A stretch of 55,436 nt of DNA from Saprospiraceae bacterium UBA6168 (GCA_002435785.1 DIUC01000049.1:1-55436), one strand, 5' to 3'. Shown: positions 34,113 through 43,129, numbered from the stretch's first letter. Made by a program: numbers and translations. The notes: generated from the letters alone by a model not told the origin.

Positions 34113-35477
34113 ATGCTGAACATTTCAAAAAATACCATCCTCGACAAAGTTGACCTGACCCAGTACCGCTCGTTCCAGCGGATGGGTTTGCCCCGTGCCA
34201 ACCACATGTTCAAGCGGTGGCTATTGGTGACGCTGGGCATCATCATCGTCATGCTCTTCCTGCCGTGGACCCAGAACATCCAGACCAACGGCAAAGTAAC
34301 CACGCTACTGCCCGACCAACGGCCCCAGACCATCCACGCCACCATCGGCGGGCGGGTAGAGAAATGGCACGTGCGAGAGGGCGAACTGGTGAAGGCGGGC
34401 GACACCATCGTTTTCCTCTCAGAAATAAAAACGGAGTATTTTGACCCGAACCTCGTCGGGCGCACTGGCTCGCAGGTGGCAGCGGTGGAAGGCTCTATGG
34501 GAAGCTATTCCGACAAAGTACAAGCCCTTGAAAATCAAATTGTTGCGATGCAACAAGAGCTAAAGTTCAAAAACGAGCAGCTCCGCAACAAGGTGCGCCA
34601 AGCCCTGCTCAAAATCACCTCGGACAGCATCGAACTGGTGCGGGCAAAAATTGACCTCGAAACCGCACAAAACCAGTTCGAGCGGGCGAAGGACATGTAC
34701 GGCAAGGGCCTCATCCCGCTCACCACCTTCGAGCAGCGCAACCTGAAAGTACAGGAAACGTCGGCCAAGAAAATCGAGGCCGAAAACAAATGGCTTATCA
34801 GCCGCAACGAGTTCGACAACGCACGGCTGGAGCTTTCCACAGTAGAAAACGAATATGCCAACAAAATCGCCAAGGCCGAGTCCGACAAGTTCAGCACCCT
34901 CAGCGAGCGGTTCGATGCGGAGAACAAGCTGAACAAGCTGAAGGTGGACCAGGAAAATTATCGCCTCCGAAGCGGCTTTTACTACATCACTGCCCCGCAA
35001 GACTGCTACATCACGCAGGCCATCGTGGCGGGTGTGGGCGAGACGGTGAAGGAGGGTGCCCCCGTTGTGACCATCATGCCCGCTGGCGCAAAGCTGGCGG
35101 TAGAAATGTACGTAAGGCCGATTGACCTACCATTGGTATCTTTGGGCAAGCGGGTCAACTTCATCTTTGATGGGTGGCCCGCCTTCGTTTTCAGCGGCTG
35201 GCCGAACCTGACCTTTGGCACTTACGAGGGCAAGGTTTTCGCCATTGACAACAACATCGGGGCAGACGGCACCTATCGCATCCTCGTCGAGCCGGAAGAA
35301 GCGGTGAAGCCTTGGCCCACGGCGCTCCGGCCCGGCGGCGGGGCGCAGTGCGTAGCACTGCTGAACGACGTGCAGGTGTGGTACGAACTATGGCGGAAGC
35401 TGAACGGGTTTCCACCGGATTTTTATAAAAATGGGAATCGTCAAGCTGGAGCGACCGGTGCGGATGGCAAAAAATAA
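34113..35477 (+). CDS. HlyD-family periplasmic adaptor
   Basis: 454 aa from ATG 34113. A cytoplasmic stub of about 35 residues (DLTQYRSFQRMGLPR) precedes one membrane helix (WLLVTLGIIIVMLFLPW). A lipoyl-like half-motif (IHATIGGRVEKWHVREGELVKAGDTI), a coiled-coil hairpin of about 180 residues, the second lipoyl half (YYITAPQDCYITQAIVAGVGETVKEG) and beta-barrel domains follow. It should bridge the ABC exporter in the inner membrane and the TolC channel in the outer membrane. The duplicated segment FDGWPAFVFSGWPN near residue 355 is typical of Bacteroidota members. The TolC gene follows only after an intervening broken Rpn remnant. Confidence 0.92.
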   Translation: MLNISKNTILDKVDLTQYRSFQRMGLPRANHMFKRWLLVTLGIIIVMLFLPWTQNIQTNGKVTTLLPDQRPQTIHATIGGRVEKWHVREGELVKAGDTIVFLSEIKTEYFDPNLVGRTGSQVAAVEGSMGSYSDKVQALENQIVAMQQELKFKNEQLRNKVRQALLKITSDSIELVRAKIDLETAQNQFERAKDMYGKGLIPLTTFEQRNLKVQETSAKKIEAENKWLISRNEFDNARLELSTVENEYANKIAKAESDKFSTLSERFDAENKLNKLKVDQENYRLRSGFYYITAPQDCYITQAIVAGVGETVKEGAPVVTIMPAGAKLAVEMYVRPIDLPLVSLGKRVNFIFDGWPAFVFSGWPNLTFGTYEGKVFAIDNNIGADGTYRILVEPEEAVKPWPTALRPGGGAQCVALLNDVQVWYELWRKLNGFPPDFYKNGNRQAGATGADGKK

Positions 35478-35509
35478 GGCGGTACGAGGGCATTGCCCCG
35501 TACCGCCTT
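35476..35509 (+). terminator. Hairpin on the HlyD stop codon
   Basis: AAGGCGGTACG pairs perfectly with CGTACCGCCTT around a 12-base loop and begins within the TAA. No T run follows, so termination there is uncertain. Confidence 0.5.
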
Positions 35510-35535
35510 AGCCCAAAACAGGAACGGACGGGAGG

Positions 35536-35901
35536 TCATTTTTTCTTTGGCTTCGATTCCAGTTTTTGCTGGATGCCAACGACAAAATCGAGTTGGACAT
35601 CCAAGAAATCTGCGATTTCCTGAACCGTAAAGCGCTTGGTATTTAGCATTTTGGTAGCGGCAGAAATGGCTTTTTTGATTTCGCCCTCATTCAAGCCTTC
35701 TTATTTGCCTTCTGCAATACCTGCTTTTATCCCTTCCGCTTTGCCCTGCTTGTAGCGGATGTCGGTTTTTAAATCATAAGTGAATGCCATGTCTCTTGAT
35801 ATTTTGATGAAAACTGGTTGCAATTTAAGAAGGTTGGACAATGCCTCTAAGCGCCGGATGTGTTGGCCAAACACAGCCTTGTCAATCAATAGTCTAATCA
35901 A
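35536..35901 (-). pseudogene. C-terminal remnant of an Rpn-type (PD-D/EXK transposase-like) gene
   Basis: The reading frame encodes LEALSNLLKLQP, MAFTYDLKTDIRYKQGKAEGIKAGIAEGK, then an in-frame TAA (35703-35701), then EGLNEGEIKKAISAATKML and FTVQEIADFLDVQLDFV to a final TGA at 35536. The KTDIRYKQGKAEGIKAG stretch with a trailing helix-turn-helix-like tail is characteristic of the C-terminus of Rpn recombination-promoting nuclease/putative transposase proteins. The N-terminal nuclease domain (about 200 residues) is missing and there is no start codon, only a TTG beside the tolC ATG. It is dead DNA wedged antisense between the HlyD and TolC genes. Confidence 0.75.
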
Positions 35902-37307
35902 TGAAAAGGATTAGTTTCTTGTTTAAAAAAATAATGCTTCTCTCAGCCGTGCTGTCGCCTTTCCTACTTTTTGCGCAGCTAACAAAAAGTCTTTCGCACG
36001 ATGCCTTCCTCCAGCAGGTACGCTCCAACCACCCTTTTGCGAAGCAGGCCACCCTCCTCGATGCCGAGGCGGCGGCCACGCTGTTGGTGGCCCGTGGAGG
36101 CTTCGACCCAAAAGTTTATGGCGATTGGGAGCGCAAAAGCTTTGACGGCAAAAACTACTACAACCTCGCCGAAGGCGGCGTGAAACTGCCCACTTGGTAC
36201 GGCATAGAGGGCAAAGCGGGCTACAATTATTCGAGCGGCGTATTCCTGAACCCCGAAAGCAAGCTGCCCGCAAACGGGCAAGCGGTGCTTGGCCTCAGCC
36301 TCCCGTTGTTGCAGGGGCTGGTGATGGACGAGCGTCGGGCGGGACTCTACCAAGCCCGCATCTTCCAGCGAGCCAACATGGCCGAGCAGCGCCTCATCCT
36401 CAACGACCTGCTGTACGCCGCTGCGAAATCCTACTGGGACTGGTCGCTGGCCGATGCTTGGGTGCAGACCTACCGAGAGGCCGTGCGCAACGCCGAAGTC
36501 CGCCTCGAAGGCATCCGGGGCAGTTGGGAACAGGGCGACCGTCCCGCCATTGACACCCTGGAGGCGCTCATTCAGGTGCAGGATCGACGGCTGGAACTGA
36601 ACGCCGCTCAGGTCTATTTTCAGAATGCCACGCTGGCGCTCCAAAACTTCAATTGGGCGAACGGTGATGTCGTTCCATTGGACACGAACCTACGCCCACC
36701 ACCGCTTACCGCTTCGCTACTGCCCGATGGGCTTGCCCTCTCCCCTGCCGATACCTTGGCGACGCAGCACCCACAAGTGCAGGCCTACCGGTTCAAGCTC
36801 GAAAGCCTCGACGTGGAGCGCCGCCTGAAGCGGGAAGCGCTCAAACCACGCCTCGATGTGTCCTACAACCTGCTCGGCGACGGCTTCGACCTCTCGCCCG
36901 ACAACGGCGATTTATTCCTACAAAACTACAAATGGGGCGTACAGGCAGGCTTTCCGCTGTTCTTTCGCAAGGAGCGGGGGGGGCTGCAATTGGCGGAGCT
37001 GAAAATCATGGACACCGAGCTTGGGCTTACGCAAAAGCAGCAGGAAATTCAAAACAAAATCATTGCTTACCAAAACGAACTGGCCAATTTGCGCCAGCAA
37101 GTGCAACTCGCCAATGCCATGCGGGAAAACTATGTCCGGCTGCTGGCGGGCGAAAACGAGAAGTTCGTCCTCGGCGAAAGCTCCCTCTTCCTCGTCAACT
37201 CACGGGAGAACAAGCTCATAGAGGCACAACTTAAACTGGCAAAGCTACAGGCGGAGGCACAAAAGATAGAGGCGGGGCTGCGCTGGGCGGCGGGGCTATG
37301 GCAGTGA
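35901..37307 (+). CDS. TolC-family outer-membrane channel
   Basis: 468 aa. A signal peptide ends around LLFAQL. The mature protein has two long helical blocks characteristic of the family, with DLLYAAAKSYWDWSLADAWVQTYREAVRNAEVRL and the matching second-half helix IIAYQNELANLRQQVQLANAMRENYVRLL. Shorter strand segments form the barrel (PKVYGDWERKSFDGKNYYN, QAVLGLSLPLLQG). As a trimer it should span outer membrane and periplasm, completing the ABC-HlyD-TolC path. The ATG directly follows the Rpn remnant, so its transcription may depend on read-through from the HlyD gene. Confidence 0.92.
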   Translation: MKRISFLFKKIMLLSAVLSPFLLFAQLTKSLSHDAFLQQVRSNHPFAKQATLLDAEAAATLLVARGGFDPKVYGDWERKSFDGKNYYNLAEGGVKLPTWYGIEGKAGYNYSSGVFLNPESKLPANGQAVLGLSLPLLQGLVMDERRAGLYQARIFQRANMAEQRLILNDLLYAAAKSYWDWSLADAWVQTYREAVRNAEVRLEGIRGSWEQGDRPAIDTLEALIQVQDRRLELNAAQVYFQNATLALQNFNWANGDVVPLDTNLRPPPLTASLLPDGLALSPADTLATQHPQVQAYRFKLESLDVERRLKREALKPRLDVSYNLLGDGFDLSPDNGDLFLQNYKWGVQAGFPLFFRKERGGLQLAELKIMDTELGLTQKQQEIQNKIIAYQNELANLRQQVQLANAMRENYVRLLAGENEKFVLGESSLFLVNSRENKLIEAQLKLAKLQAEAQKIEAGLRWAAGLWQ

Positions 37308-37335
37308 TTTTTGCATAAATACAGTAGCTTCGCCG

Positions 37336-37363
37336 CCAGTCACCAATCACCAGTCAACAGTCA
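37336..37363. repeat. Heptamer repeat (CCAGTCA)x4
   Basis: CCAGTCA, CCAATCA, CCAGTCA and ACAGTCA in tandem lie 29 bases behind the TolC stop and 5 bases before the ATG of the next gene. Confidence 0.8.
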
Positions 37364-37368
37364 ACACC

Positions 37369-38763
37369 ATGCGCCAAGCACTCGAAACCGAACAAAAAGC
37401 CCTCGAAATCAACCTCGACGACAGCATCTACGGCACACTTGCCGAGATTGGGGCGGGGCAGGAGGTGGCCCGCAACTTCTTCAAAGTGGGCGCCGCTGCT
37501 GGCACCATCGCCAAGACCATGAGCGCCTACGACAAGGTCGTGTCCGACGAAATCTACGGCCCGGAGACCAACGGCCGCTACGTCTGTGAGAGCCGCCTAT
37601 ACAAAATGCTCGACCACGAGTGGGAACTTATAGAAGGCCGCTTGCGCTCGGTGCGGCCTGTGACCAATTTCTTTGTCTTCGCAAACACCGTGGCCACCAT
37701 CAACTACCAACGCACCATAAAGGGCGACGGCTGGCTCGGCATCCGGTTCCAGAGCAGCCCCAGCAGCGAACCAAACGACCTCGTGCTGCACCTCCGCCTG
37801 CTCGACAACGACACGCAGCTCCAGCAGCAGGCCGTCGGCAAGCTCGGTGTGAACATGGTCTATGCCGTCTTCCGCTTTCAAAACGACCCAGAAACCCTGA
37901 TACTTTCGCTCATGGACGGCCTTCGCCGCCGGGTGAGCATTGACATGGTGCGGCTCAACGGCCGTGATTTTGCTGGCCTCGACAACCGCCTCCTCAGCCT
38001 TTGGCTCGTGAAGCACAGCATGAGCGAGGTGGCCATGTTCGGGCCGGACAAGCGCAACGTTCACCCCTCCGAGTTCCTCTACAAAAAGCACGTGCTGGTG
38101 GTGCGGGCCAGTTTCCGGCCGCTCACGCTGCTGGAGGAGGACATGATTGAAAAAGGCTTCGAGCAGTTCTGGCACGAGCCTGAGGTGGACGGCGACCAGT
38201 CGTTTACGCTGACCGAAATCACCCTCGGCAACCTGACCGAGAACGGCCCGCTGGACGAGCAGGACTTCCTCGACCGCACGGAACTGCTCTGCGCCCTGGG
38301 GCAGACGGTCATCATCAGCAGTTGCGAGCAGTACCAACAGCTCATCGCCTACTTCTCCGACTACCGGGTGCAGCACCTCGGCCTCGTGCTGCGGGCGCAC
38401 CGCCTCAGCGAGTTTCTTGCGGAGCGTTATCAGCAGAATGCCAAGGGCAGCTTGTTGGCAGCTTTCGGCGAAGTGTTCGCCAGGGGCGTGCGGCTGTACG
38501 CATACCCATCTGTGCTGGAAGACAACATCACGCTGATGACCACCCAAAACCTGCCCCTGCCCGACGGTGCCAAGTACTTGTACCAACACCTGCTGGACCA
38601 CCGGCTAATCGTGGACATCGAGGCGTTCAACCACGAGGTAATGAACATTTTTGCCTCGGACGTGCTGGCGGGCATCCGCAGCGGTGCTGATGGTTGGGAG
38701 ACATTTGTGCCAATGAAGGTGGCGGCGGTGGTGAACGACAAGGCCTTGTTTGTTGAAAAATAG
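37369..38763 (+). CDS. Conserved protein of unknown function, 464 aa
   Basis: Soluble, with no signal peptide. The strongly conserved opening (ALEINLDDSIYGTLAEIGAGQEVARNFFKVGAAAGTIAKTMSAYDKVVSDEIYG) and RYVCESRLYKMLDHEW define a family I remember from Bacteroidota, cyanobacteria and proteobacteria. Database names such as nicotinate-nucleotide adenylyltransferase or TonB-dependent receptor are attached to it without visible support: I see neither a nucleotidyltransferase HxGH motif nor a TonB box. The second half alternates strands and helices without a known motif. Its place directly behind the TolC gene suggests a link with the exporter, but only by position. GC-rich codon use matches the neighbours. 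Confidence 0.9.
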   Translation: MRQALETEQKALEINLDDSIYGTLAEIGAGQEVARNFFKVGAAAGTIAKTMSAYDKVVSDEIYGPETNGRYVCESRLYKMLDHEWELIEGRLRSVRPVTNFFVFANTVATINYQRTIKGDGWLGIRFQSSPSSEPNDLVLHLRLLDNDTQLQQQAVGKLGVNMVYAVFRFQNDPETLILSLMDGLRRRVSIDMVRLNGRDFAGLDNRLLSLWLVKHSMSEVAMFGPDKRNVHPSEFLYKKHVLVVRASFRPLTLLEEDMIEKGFEQFWHEPEVDGDQSFTLTEITLGNLTENGPLDEQDFLDRTELLCALGQTVIISSCEQYQQLIAYFSDYRVQHLGLVLRAHRLSEFLAERYQQNAKGSLLAAFGEVFARGVRLYAYPSVLEDNITLMTTQNLPLPDGAKYLYQHLLDHRLIVDIEAFNHEVMNIFASDVLAGIRSGADGWETFVPMKVAAVVNDKALFVEK

Positions 38764-38963
38764 GATTTGGCAAATGCCTGCCTGAATGCCGATGCCCACA
38801 CCCGAGTTGGTGGTTTGGAGCGATGAAATGGAAAGCCCCGACAACTTGTTTTCCCTTCGCTTTCAACGAAGTTGGGCGTTTTTAACACCTTGCCCCCAAA
38901 CAATAATAAATTTGCCCGCTGGTTTATATGCTACCTTGATTCGCTCACACCATTTATTGATTG

Positions 38964-41267
38964 ATGAAAAAATTGCACTTCTATTTTCCCTTCCTTGTTT
39001 TTCTTTTTTTGGTAAAAACGGCCACCGGGCAGTCCGACCTGGCCATCGGTCAATGGAAATCGCACCTGCCCTTCAGCAGTGGGCTTTACGTTACCCAAAG
39101 CGATGACAAAATCTTTTATGCTACCCGCTTCGCCGTGCTGGAAGTGGACAAACAGGAGCGCTCTGTCAGGCGACTGACCAAGGTGGAGGGCCTGAGCGAT
39201 GTTGGCGTAAGCCTCGTGAAGTACAACCGGGAAAGCAAAATCCTGCTCGTGGTCTATGACGACAGCGAGATAGACCTCGTGAGCGAGGAAGGTGTGCTGA
39301 CGCTACCCGCCGTTGCCGAGGCACCGTTCCTCGGGGGCAAGACAATATTCGATGTCTATATGGCCAACGACTCCATCGCCTACTTGGCCGCCAACTACGG
39401 TATCACCACGCTCAACCTGCGGCGGGGCATTTTCCCAAACACCATCAAGACCCCCGTGGAGGTGCGCTCGGTGCGACTCTTTGGCGGCAAAATCTACGCA
39501 GCCACCGAGGACGGCCTTTACACTGCCGACCCCAATGGCGGCTACAACATCAACGACTTTTCCAACTGGGAATGGCTGAACGGTACGAAGGGCCTCCCGC
39601 AGGCATTTGAGTCCGATGCAATGACCCTGTTCAACAGCCAGCTCTACCTCGACGCAAACGACAGCCTGTACCGCTTCGACGGCAATGATGCCGCTTATGT
39701 TTTCCATTCCGATACGTATGACTTACGGTTTCTCACTGCCGAGGGCGAGCACCTCTTAGCTGGATTCTATTGCGGGTCTGGCTGCCAAGGGAAGGTGTTT
39801 TCCATTGACGAAAACCACTTGGCTACGCAAAAGGGCACGCAGTGCGTGATTTTCCCCCGATACGCCATTGAAGACGAGGAAGGGACCATCTGGTACGCCG
39901 ACGAGGCCCGTGAGTTCAGGGTGCAGGACAAAGGAGCCCCTTGTACCACCTTTAGCATCAACAGCCCCTATTCCATCAACACCTACCAGATAGATGTGGC
40001 CAACGGCAAGGTCTGGGTGGCGGCTGGGGGCGTTGACATCACCTATAGTGCCTTAGGTCGGACAGACGGGTTTTTCTCATTAATCGAAGGGGAATGGAAG
40101 GTTTACAATCTCATAAATACGCCTGAACTTGCAGGCATTTCCGATTTCCTGGACATAAAAACACACCCCTCCAATGGGAAGGTTTACGCCGCCGCTTTCT
40201 GGGACGCCCTGGTCAGCTACGACCCAGCTACTGGTGCATTTCTAGTTTACAACGAAACCAACTCCACATTACAGGGAGCACAGTTGGACGAGACAAGAAC
40301 TAGGGTGACCGGCCTCGCCTTCGATTCCCAAAAGAACCTCTGGATGTGTAACCACAATGCACCCAAGCCCTTGGCCGTGTTGACCGATGCCGGTGATTGG
40401 TACAGCTTTGAGCTGCCATGCGTCACCGACGACCAGATACAGCGGGTGGTGGTGGATGCACTTGGCTACAAATGGATAATTTCCTCTGGCAACAGTACGG
40501 GCGTGATTGTTTTTGACGAGGGCGATGATTTGGCCAACACCACCGACGACCGCTGTGTGGTGCTGAATGCCTCCAACTCCGTGCTGCCCACCAACGAGGT
40601 GACCAGCATCGAGGTTGACCGGGACGGCAGCGTATGGGTAGGCACCAAGCTCGGCGCTGCGGTGTTCCAATGTGACCCCCTCCGAAGCGGATGTGGCGGC
40701 AGCCGCCCTTTCGTGACCGTGGATGGCTTCGGAGCCAACCTGCTTGAAGACATTGAGGTTCGTACCATCGCCGTGGATGGTGCCAACCGTAAATGGTTCG
40801 GTACGGGTGCAGGCATTTTCATCATGTCGCCGGAGGGCAATGAGCAAATCGCCCATTTTACCGCAGAAAACAGCCCGCTTTTTGACAATACCATCACGGA
40901 CATTGACTTCGACGATGCTACTGGGGAGGCATATATCGGCACTTTGCGAGGCTTGATTTCCTATCGGGCAGCGGCCACTGGGGCGCAGGGCTTTCACAGC
41001 AGTGCGCTGGTGTTCCCGAACCCCGTTCGGGAGAACTACCACGGCCCCATCGCCATCAAGGGCTTGGCGGAAGATTCCACCGTGAAAATTACGGACATCA
41101 GCGGCAAATTGGTCTATGAAACGGAGGCGCTGGGCGGGCAGGCCATCTGGGACGGCAACGACTACAACGGGCGCCGTGCCAATACGGGCGTATATCTCGT
41201 GTACGCCACTAATCGCAATTCTAACGACCCACAGGTGGCGGTGGCGAAGATTTTGATGGTGAAATAG
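38964..41267 (+). CDS. porZ: T9SS component PorZ
   Basis: 767 aa from ATG 38964; a TTG codon precedes it. A signal peptide ends at ATGQS, followed by DLAIGQWKSHLPFSSG, the usual PorZ start. Two beta-propellers (about residues 25-670) carry YxGIxTLxL- and WVGTKLGAAVF-type repeats known from two-component regulator propellers. A type A sorting domain closes the protein (SALVFPNPVRENY onward). In Porphyromonas gingivalis PorZ sits on the surface in the attachment complex with PorU and delivers anionic LPS for cargo anchoring. Here it is a lone gene, with no other T9SS core gene in the window. Confidence 0.88.
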   Translation: MKKLHFYFPFLVFLFLVKTATGQSDLAIGQWKSHLPFSSGLYVTQSDDKIFYATRFAVLEVDKQERSVRRLTKVEGLSDVGVSLVKYNRESKILLVVYDDSEIDLVSEEGVLTLPAVAEAPFLGGKTIFDVYMANDSIAYLAANYGITTLNLRRGIFPNTIKTPVEVRSVRLFGGKIYAATEDGLYTADPNGGYNINDFSNWEWLNGTKGLPQAFESDAMTLFNSQLYLDANDSLYRFDGNDAAYVFHSDTYDLRFLTAEGEHLLAGFYCGSGCQGKVFSIDENHLATQKGTQCVIFPRYAIEDEEGTIWYADEAREFRVQDKGAPCTTFSINSPYSINTYQIDVANGKVWVAAGGVDITYSALGRTDGFFSLIEGEWKVYNLINTPELAGISDFLDIKTHPSNGKVYAAAFWDALVSYDPATGAFLVYNETNSTLQGAQLDETRTRVTGLAFDSQKNLWMCNHNAPKPLAVLTDAGDWYSFELPCVTDDQIQRVVVDALGYKWIISSGNSTGVIVFDEGDDLANTTDDRCVVLNASNSVLPTNEVTSIEVDRDGSVWVGTKLGAAVFQCDPLRSGCGGSRPFVTVDGFGANLLEDIEVRTIAVDGANRKWFGTGAGIFIMSPEGNEQIAHFTAENSPLFDNTITDIDFDDATGEAYIGTLRGLISYRAAATGAQGFHSSALVFPNPVRENYHGPIAIKGLAEDSTVKITDISGKLVYETEALGGQAIWDGNDYNGRRANTGVYLVYATNRNSNDPQVAVAKILMVK

Positions 41268-41291
41268 TTGTTAGGTTTGCCTAAATGCAGT

Positions 41292-41849
41292 TTACTGCTT
41301 CCACTTTATATTGCACCCCGCACTCGGGTATTGCTTCGCAACGGGCTGCTCGCCCGCCAATACGGCATCAAGGGCGGCACGGAGGTCACGGCCTGTGAGG
41401 GGCGTGTCCGTTTTGGGGCGGGAGTCGTCGAGGCGGCCCCGGTATGCCAACCGGAGGTCTTTTCCGAAAACATAAAAATCGGGGGTACAGGCGGCGTCAT
41501 ACGCCTTGGCTACGTCTTGCGTCTCGTCGTAGAGGTATGGAAAGGGGTAGCCGACCGCTTGCGCCAGTTCCTTCATCTTGTCGGGGGCGTCGGCGGGGTA
41601 TTTCACCACGTCGTTGGCGCTGATGGCGGCGAAGCCTACGCCTTGGGGCAAGTACTCGTTGGCCAATCGCACGATTTCCGGGTTGACGTGCACGACGTAT
41701 GGGCAATGGTTGCAGCTAAAAACAATGACGGTAGCGGCTTGCCCCGCCACGTCTTTCAGCGTGAGCGTTTTGCCAGAAACGGTGTCGGGGAGGTTAAATT
41801 CGGGAGCTACCGTGCCGAGTGGCAGCATTTTGGATTCGGTGTAGGCCAT
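41292..41849 (-). CDS. Thioredoxin-fold (AhpC/TSA-like) protein
   Basis: 185 aa from ATG 41849; the 17 extra upstream codons cross the predicted promoter. The fold is marked by LGTVAPEFNLPDTVSGKTLTLKDVAG, then a CxxC in VIVFSCNHCPYV (Cys46 and Cys49), and ISANDVVKYPADAP and CTPDFYVFGKDLRLAYRGRLDDS. There is no signal peptide. This family is usually annotated as thioredoxin family or peroxiredoxin-like. The CNHC pair suggests a disulfide reductase or peroxidase in the cytoplasm. Partner unknown. Confidence 0.9.
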   Translation of the reverse strand: MAYTESKMLPLGTVAPEFNLPDTVSGKTLTLKDVAGQAATVIVFSCNHCPYVVHVNPEIVRLANEYLPQGVGFAAISANDVVKYPADAPDKMKELAQAVGYPFPYLYDETQDVAKAYDAACTPDFYVFGKDLRLAYRGRLDDSRPKTDTPLTGRDLRAALDAVLAGEQPVAKQYPSAGCNIKWKQ

Positions 41850-41897
41850 GTTTTGAAACAATTGTTGGTGAACGGAGAACGGTTGAAGGACGCTACG

Positions 41898-41905
41898 CAA
41901 AGGTA
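41898..41905 (-). promoter_or_regulatory. Candidate -7 box of the thioredoxin-fold gene
   Basis: The minus strand reads TACCTTTG, 49 bases before the ATG at 41849. No TTG is found at 17-23 bases, so only half of the promoter is supported. Confidence 0.4.
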
Positions 41906-41933
41906 GGTATTTGGTTGGCAGTTCGACACTGGG

Positions 41934-43043
41934 CTACTCCGTTTGCAGCACAATGAACTCTACACGGCGGTTCATTTGGCGGCCTTGCGGGGTGGCATTG
42001 TTTGCCACGGGCTGTGCGCTGCCGCAGCCCTTGAAGCGGGTGCGGGAGGCGGGGATGCCATTGCCGATGAGGTACTCGGCCACGGCTTTGGCCCTTTTCT
42101 CGGAAAGGGTTTGGTTGTGCAAGTCATCGCCGATGCTGTCCGTATGGCCGCAGACTTCTATGGCAACTTGCGGGTTTTCCCGCATGATTCGCAGTAGTTT
42201 TTTCAATTCGACAAAGGAGCGGGGCATCAGCTCCGAGCGGTCATGCTCGAAGTAAATATCGCGGAGCGGAACTGCCTTTCCGGGTTCGAGCTTGATGTTG
42301 GAGAGGTCGTCCTCAAGTATGGGGATGGGTAGGATGGGCGGTATTTTTTTTACCAAAACATCCTCGATATAATAGTATCCAAATGGGAGGCTTCCATTGT
42401 CGTCGGGCTTGGTGAGGGTGAGGCTGTCCGGGAAAAAGTTGCCGATGATGAGGTACTCGGCCTCTTTGTCGGCGACGAACTTGCCGGAGACTTTGAGCCA
42501 CCGGTTGGTGCCAGCAAGGATGTCTTCGGCATATACCTGTGGGCTGAAACTGAGCAGCCCATCAGTGATTTCCTCTATTTTTTCCTTGGAAAAATAAAAG
42601 CCGAGGTTGTTGTTGCGTAGGGACTTTGGCAAGTGGCTGACCCACATCTCTGCCAAATAGCGCTGCCCAAGCACGAGCGGCTCGCTGAGTTGTATCTGGA
42701 TGTATTCCCGACAATGCGGCTTGCCCTGCCCACAACCATAAGTAGTAATGCCGACCATGGAGAGGCCGGTGCGGGACACTTGTTTGCCAAAGCCCTTTTC
42801 CTCCCAGTGCGTGGGTACACGCACCTTGGGGCCGAAGACGTCGGGGCTGGCGTTGGTCGCTGACGACCAGTATTTCATCACGTTGGAAAAGTGTTCGCCC
42901 TTGTAAAACCAGCCGATTGGCGGTGAGGCATATAGCTCGAAGCTGGGGTTGGGTACGATGTTTTCCGGCTCGCTACCTGCCGTTTGGGCGGTGAGCAATT
43001 GACAACTCAACAGGAGGGTAGGCAGTAGGTAGCTAAGTTTCAT
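41934..43043 (-). CDS. OmpA-family protein with N-terminal jelly-roll-like domain
   Basis: 369 aa from ATG 43043 (MKLSYLL), opening a signal peptide ending near LLTAQT. Residues 25-245 (ENIVPNPSFELYASPPIGWF, later MVGITTYGCGQGKPHCREYIQIQLSEPL) resemble a carbohydrate-binding jelly roll. The last 110 residues are the OmpA peptidoglycan-binding domain: IEVCGHTDSIGDDLHNQTLSEKRAKAV, GCGSAQPVANN and a final MNRRVEFIVLQ. Asp and Arg of the diaminopimelate site are present. It should sit in the periplasm holding the cell wall, with the front domain binding glycan. No membrane barrel is evident. Confidence 0.88.
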   Translation of the reverse strand: MKLSYLLPTLLLSCQLLTAQTAGSEPENIVPNPSFELYASPPIGWFYKGEHFSNVMKYWSSATNASPDVFGPKVRVPTHWEEKGFGKQVSRTGLSMVGITTYGCGQGKPHCREYIQIQLSEPLVLGQRYLAEMWVSHLPKSLRNNNLGFYFSKEKIEEITDGLLSFSPQVYAEDILAGTNRWLKVSGKFVADKEAEYLIIGNFFPDSLTLTKPDDNGSLPFGYYYIEDVLVKKIPPILPIPILEDDLSNIKLEPGKAVPLRDIYFEHDRSELMPRSFVELKKLLRIMRENPQVAIEVCGHTDSIGDDLHNQTLSEKRAKAVAEYLIGNGIPASRTRFKGCGSAQPVANNATPQGRQMNRRVEFIVLQTE

Positions 43044-43129
43044 GATGCGGTGGCTGTACAGCCTCAAAACTGCCAACCATTGGTTCAAACGCCAAATAGC
43101 TCAACGTTGGTTTGTGGCGGCTAATTTTT

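Noticed and set aside
35476..35509. Attachment site or transposon end at the Rpn remnant
   Set aside because: The inverted repeat has no matching copy at the other side of the remnant and no target duplication was seen.
37597..38601. Minus-strand frame of 334 codons
   Set aside because: Long, but exactly antisense to the conserved 464-aa gene; composition follows that gene's third-position bias.
38907..38914. Promoter of porZ (TAAATTTG)
   Set aside because: A perfect -7 word, but no TTG at 17-23 bases upstream; a second possible pair nearby (TTG 38912, TACCTTGA 38932) is equally imperfect.
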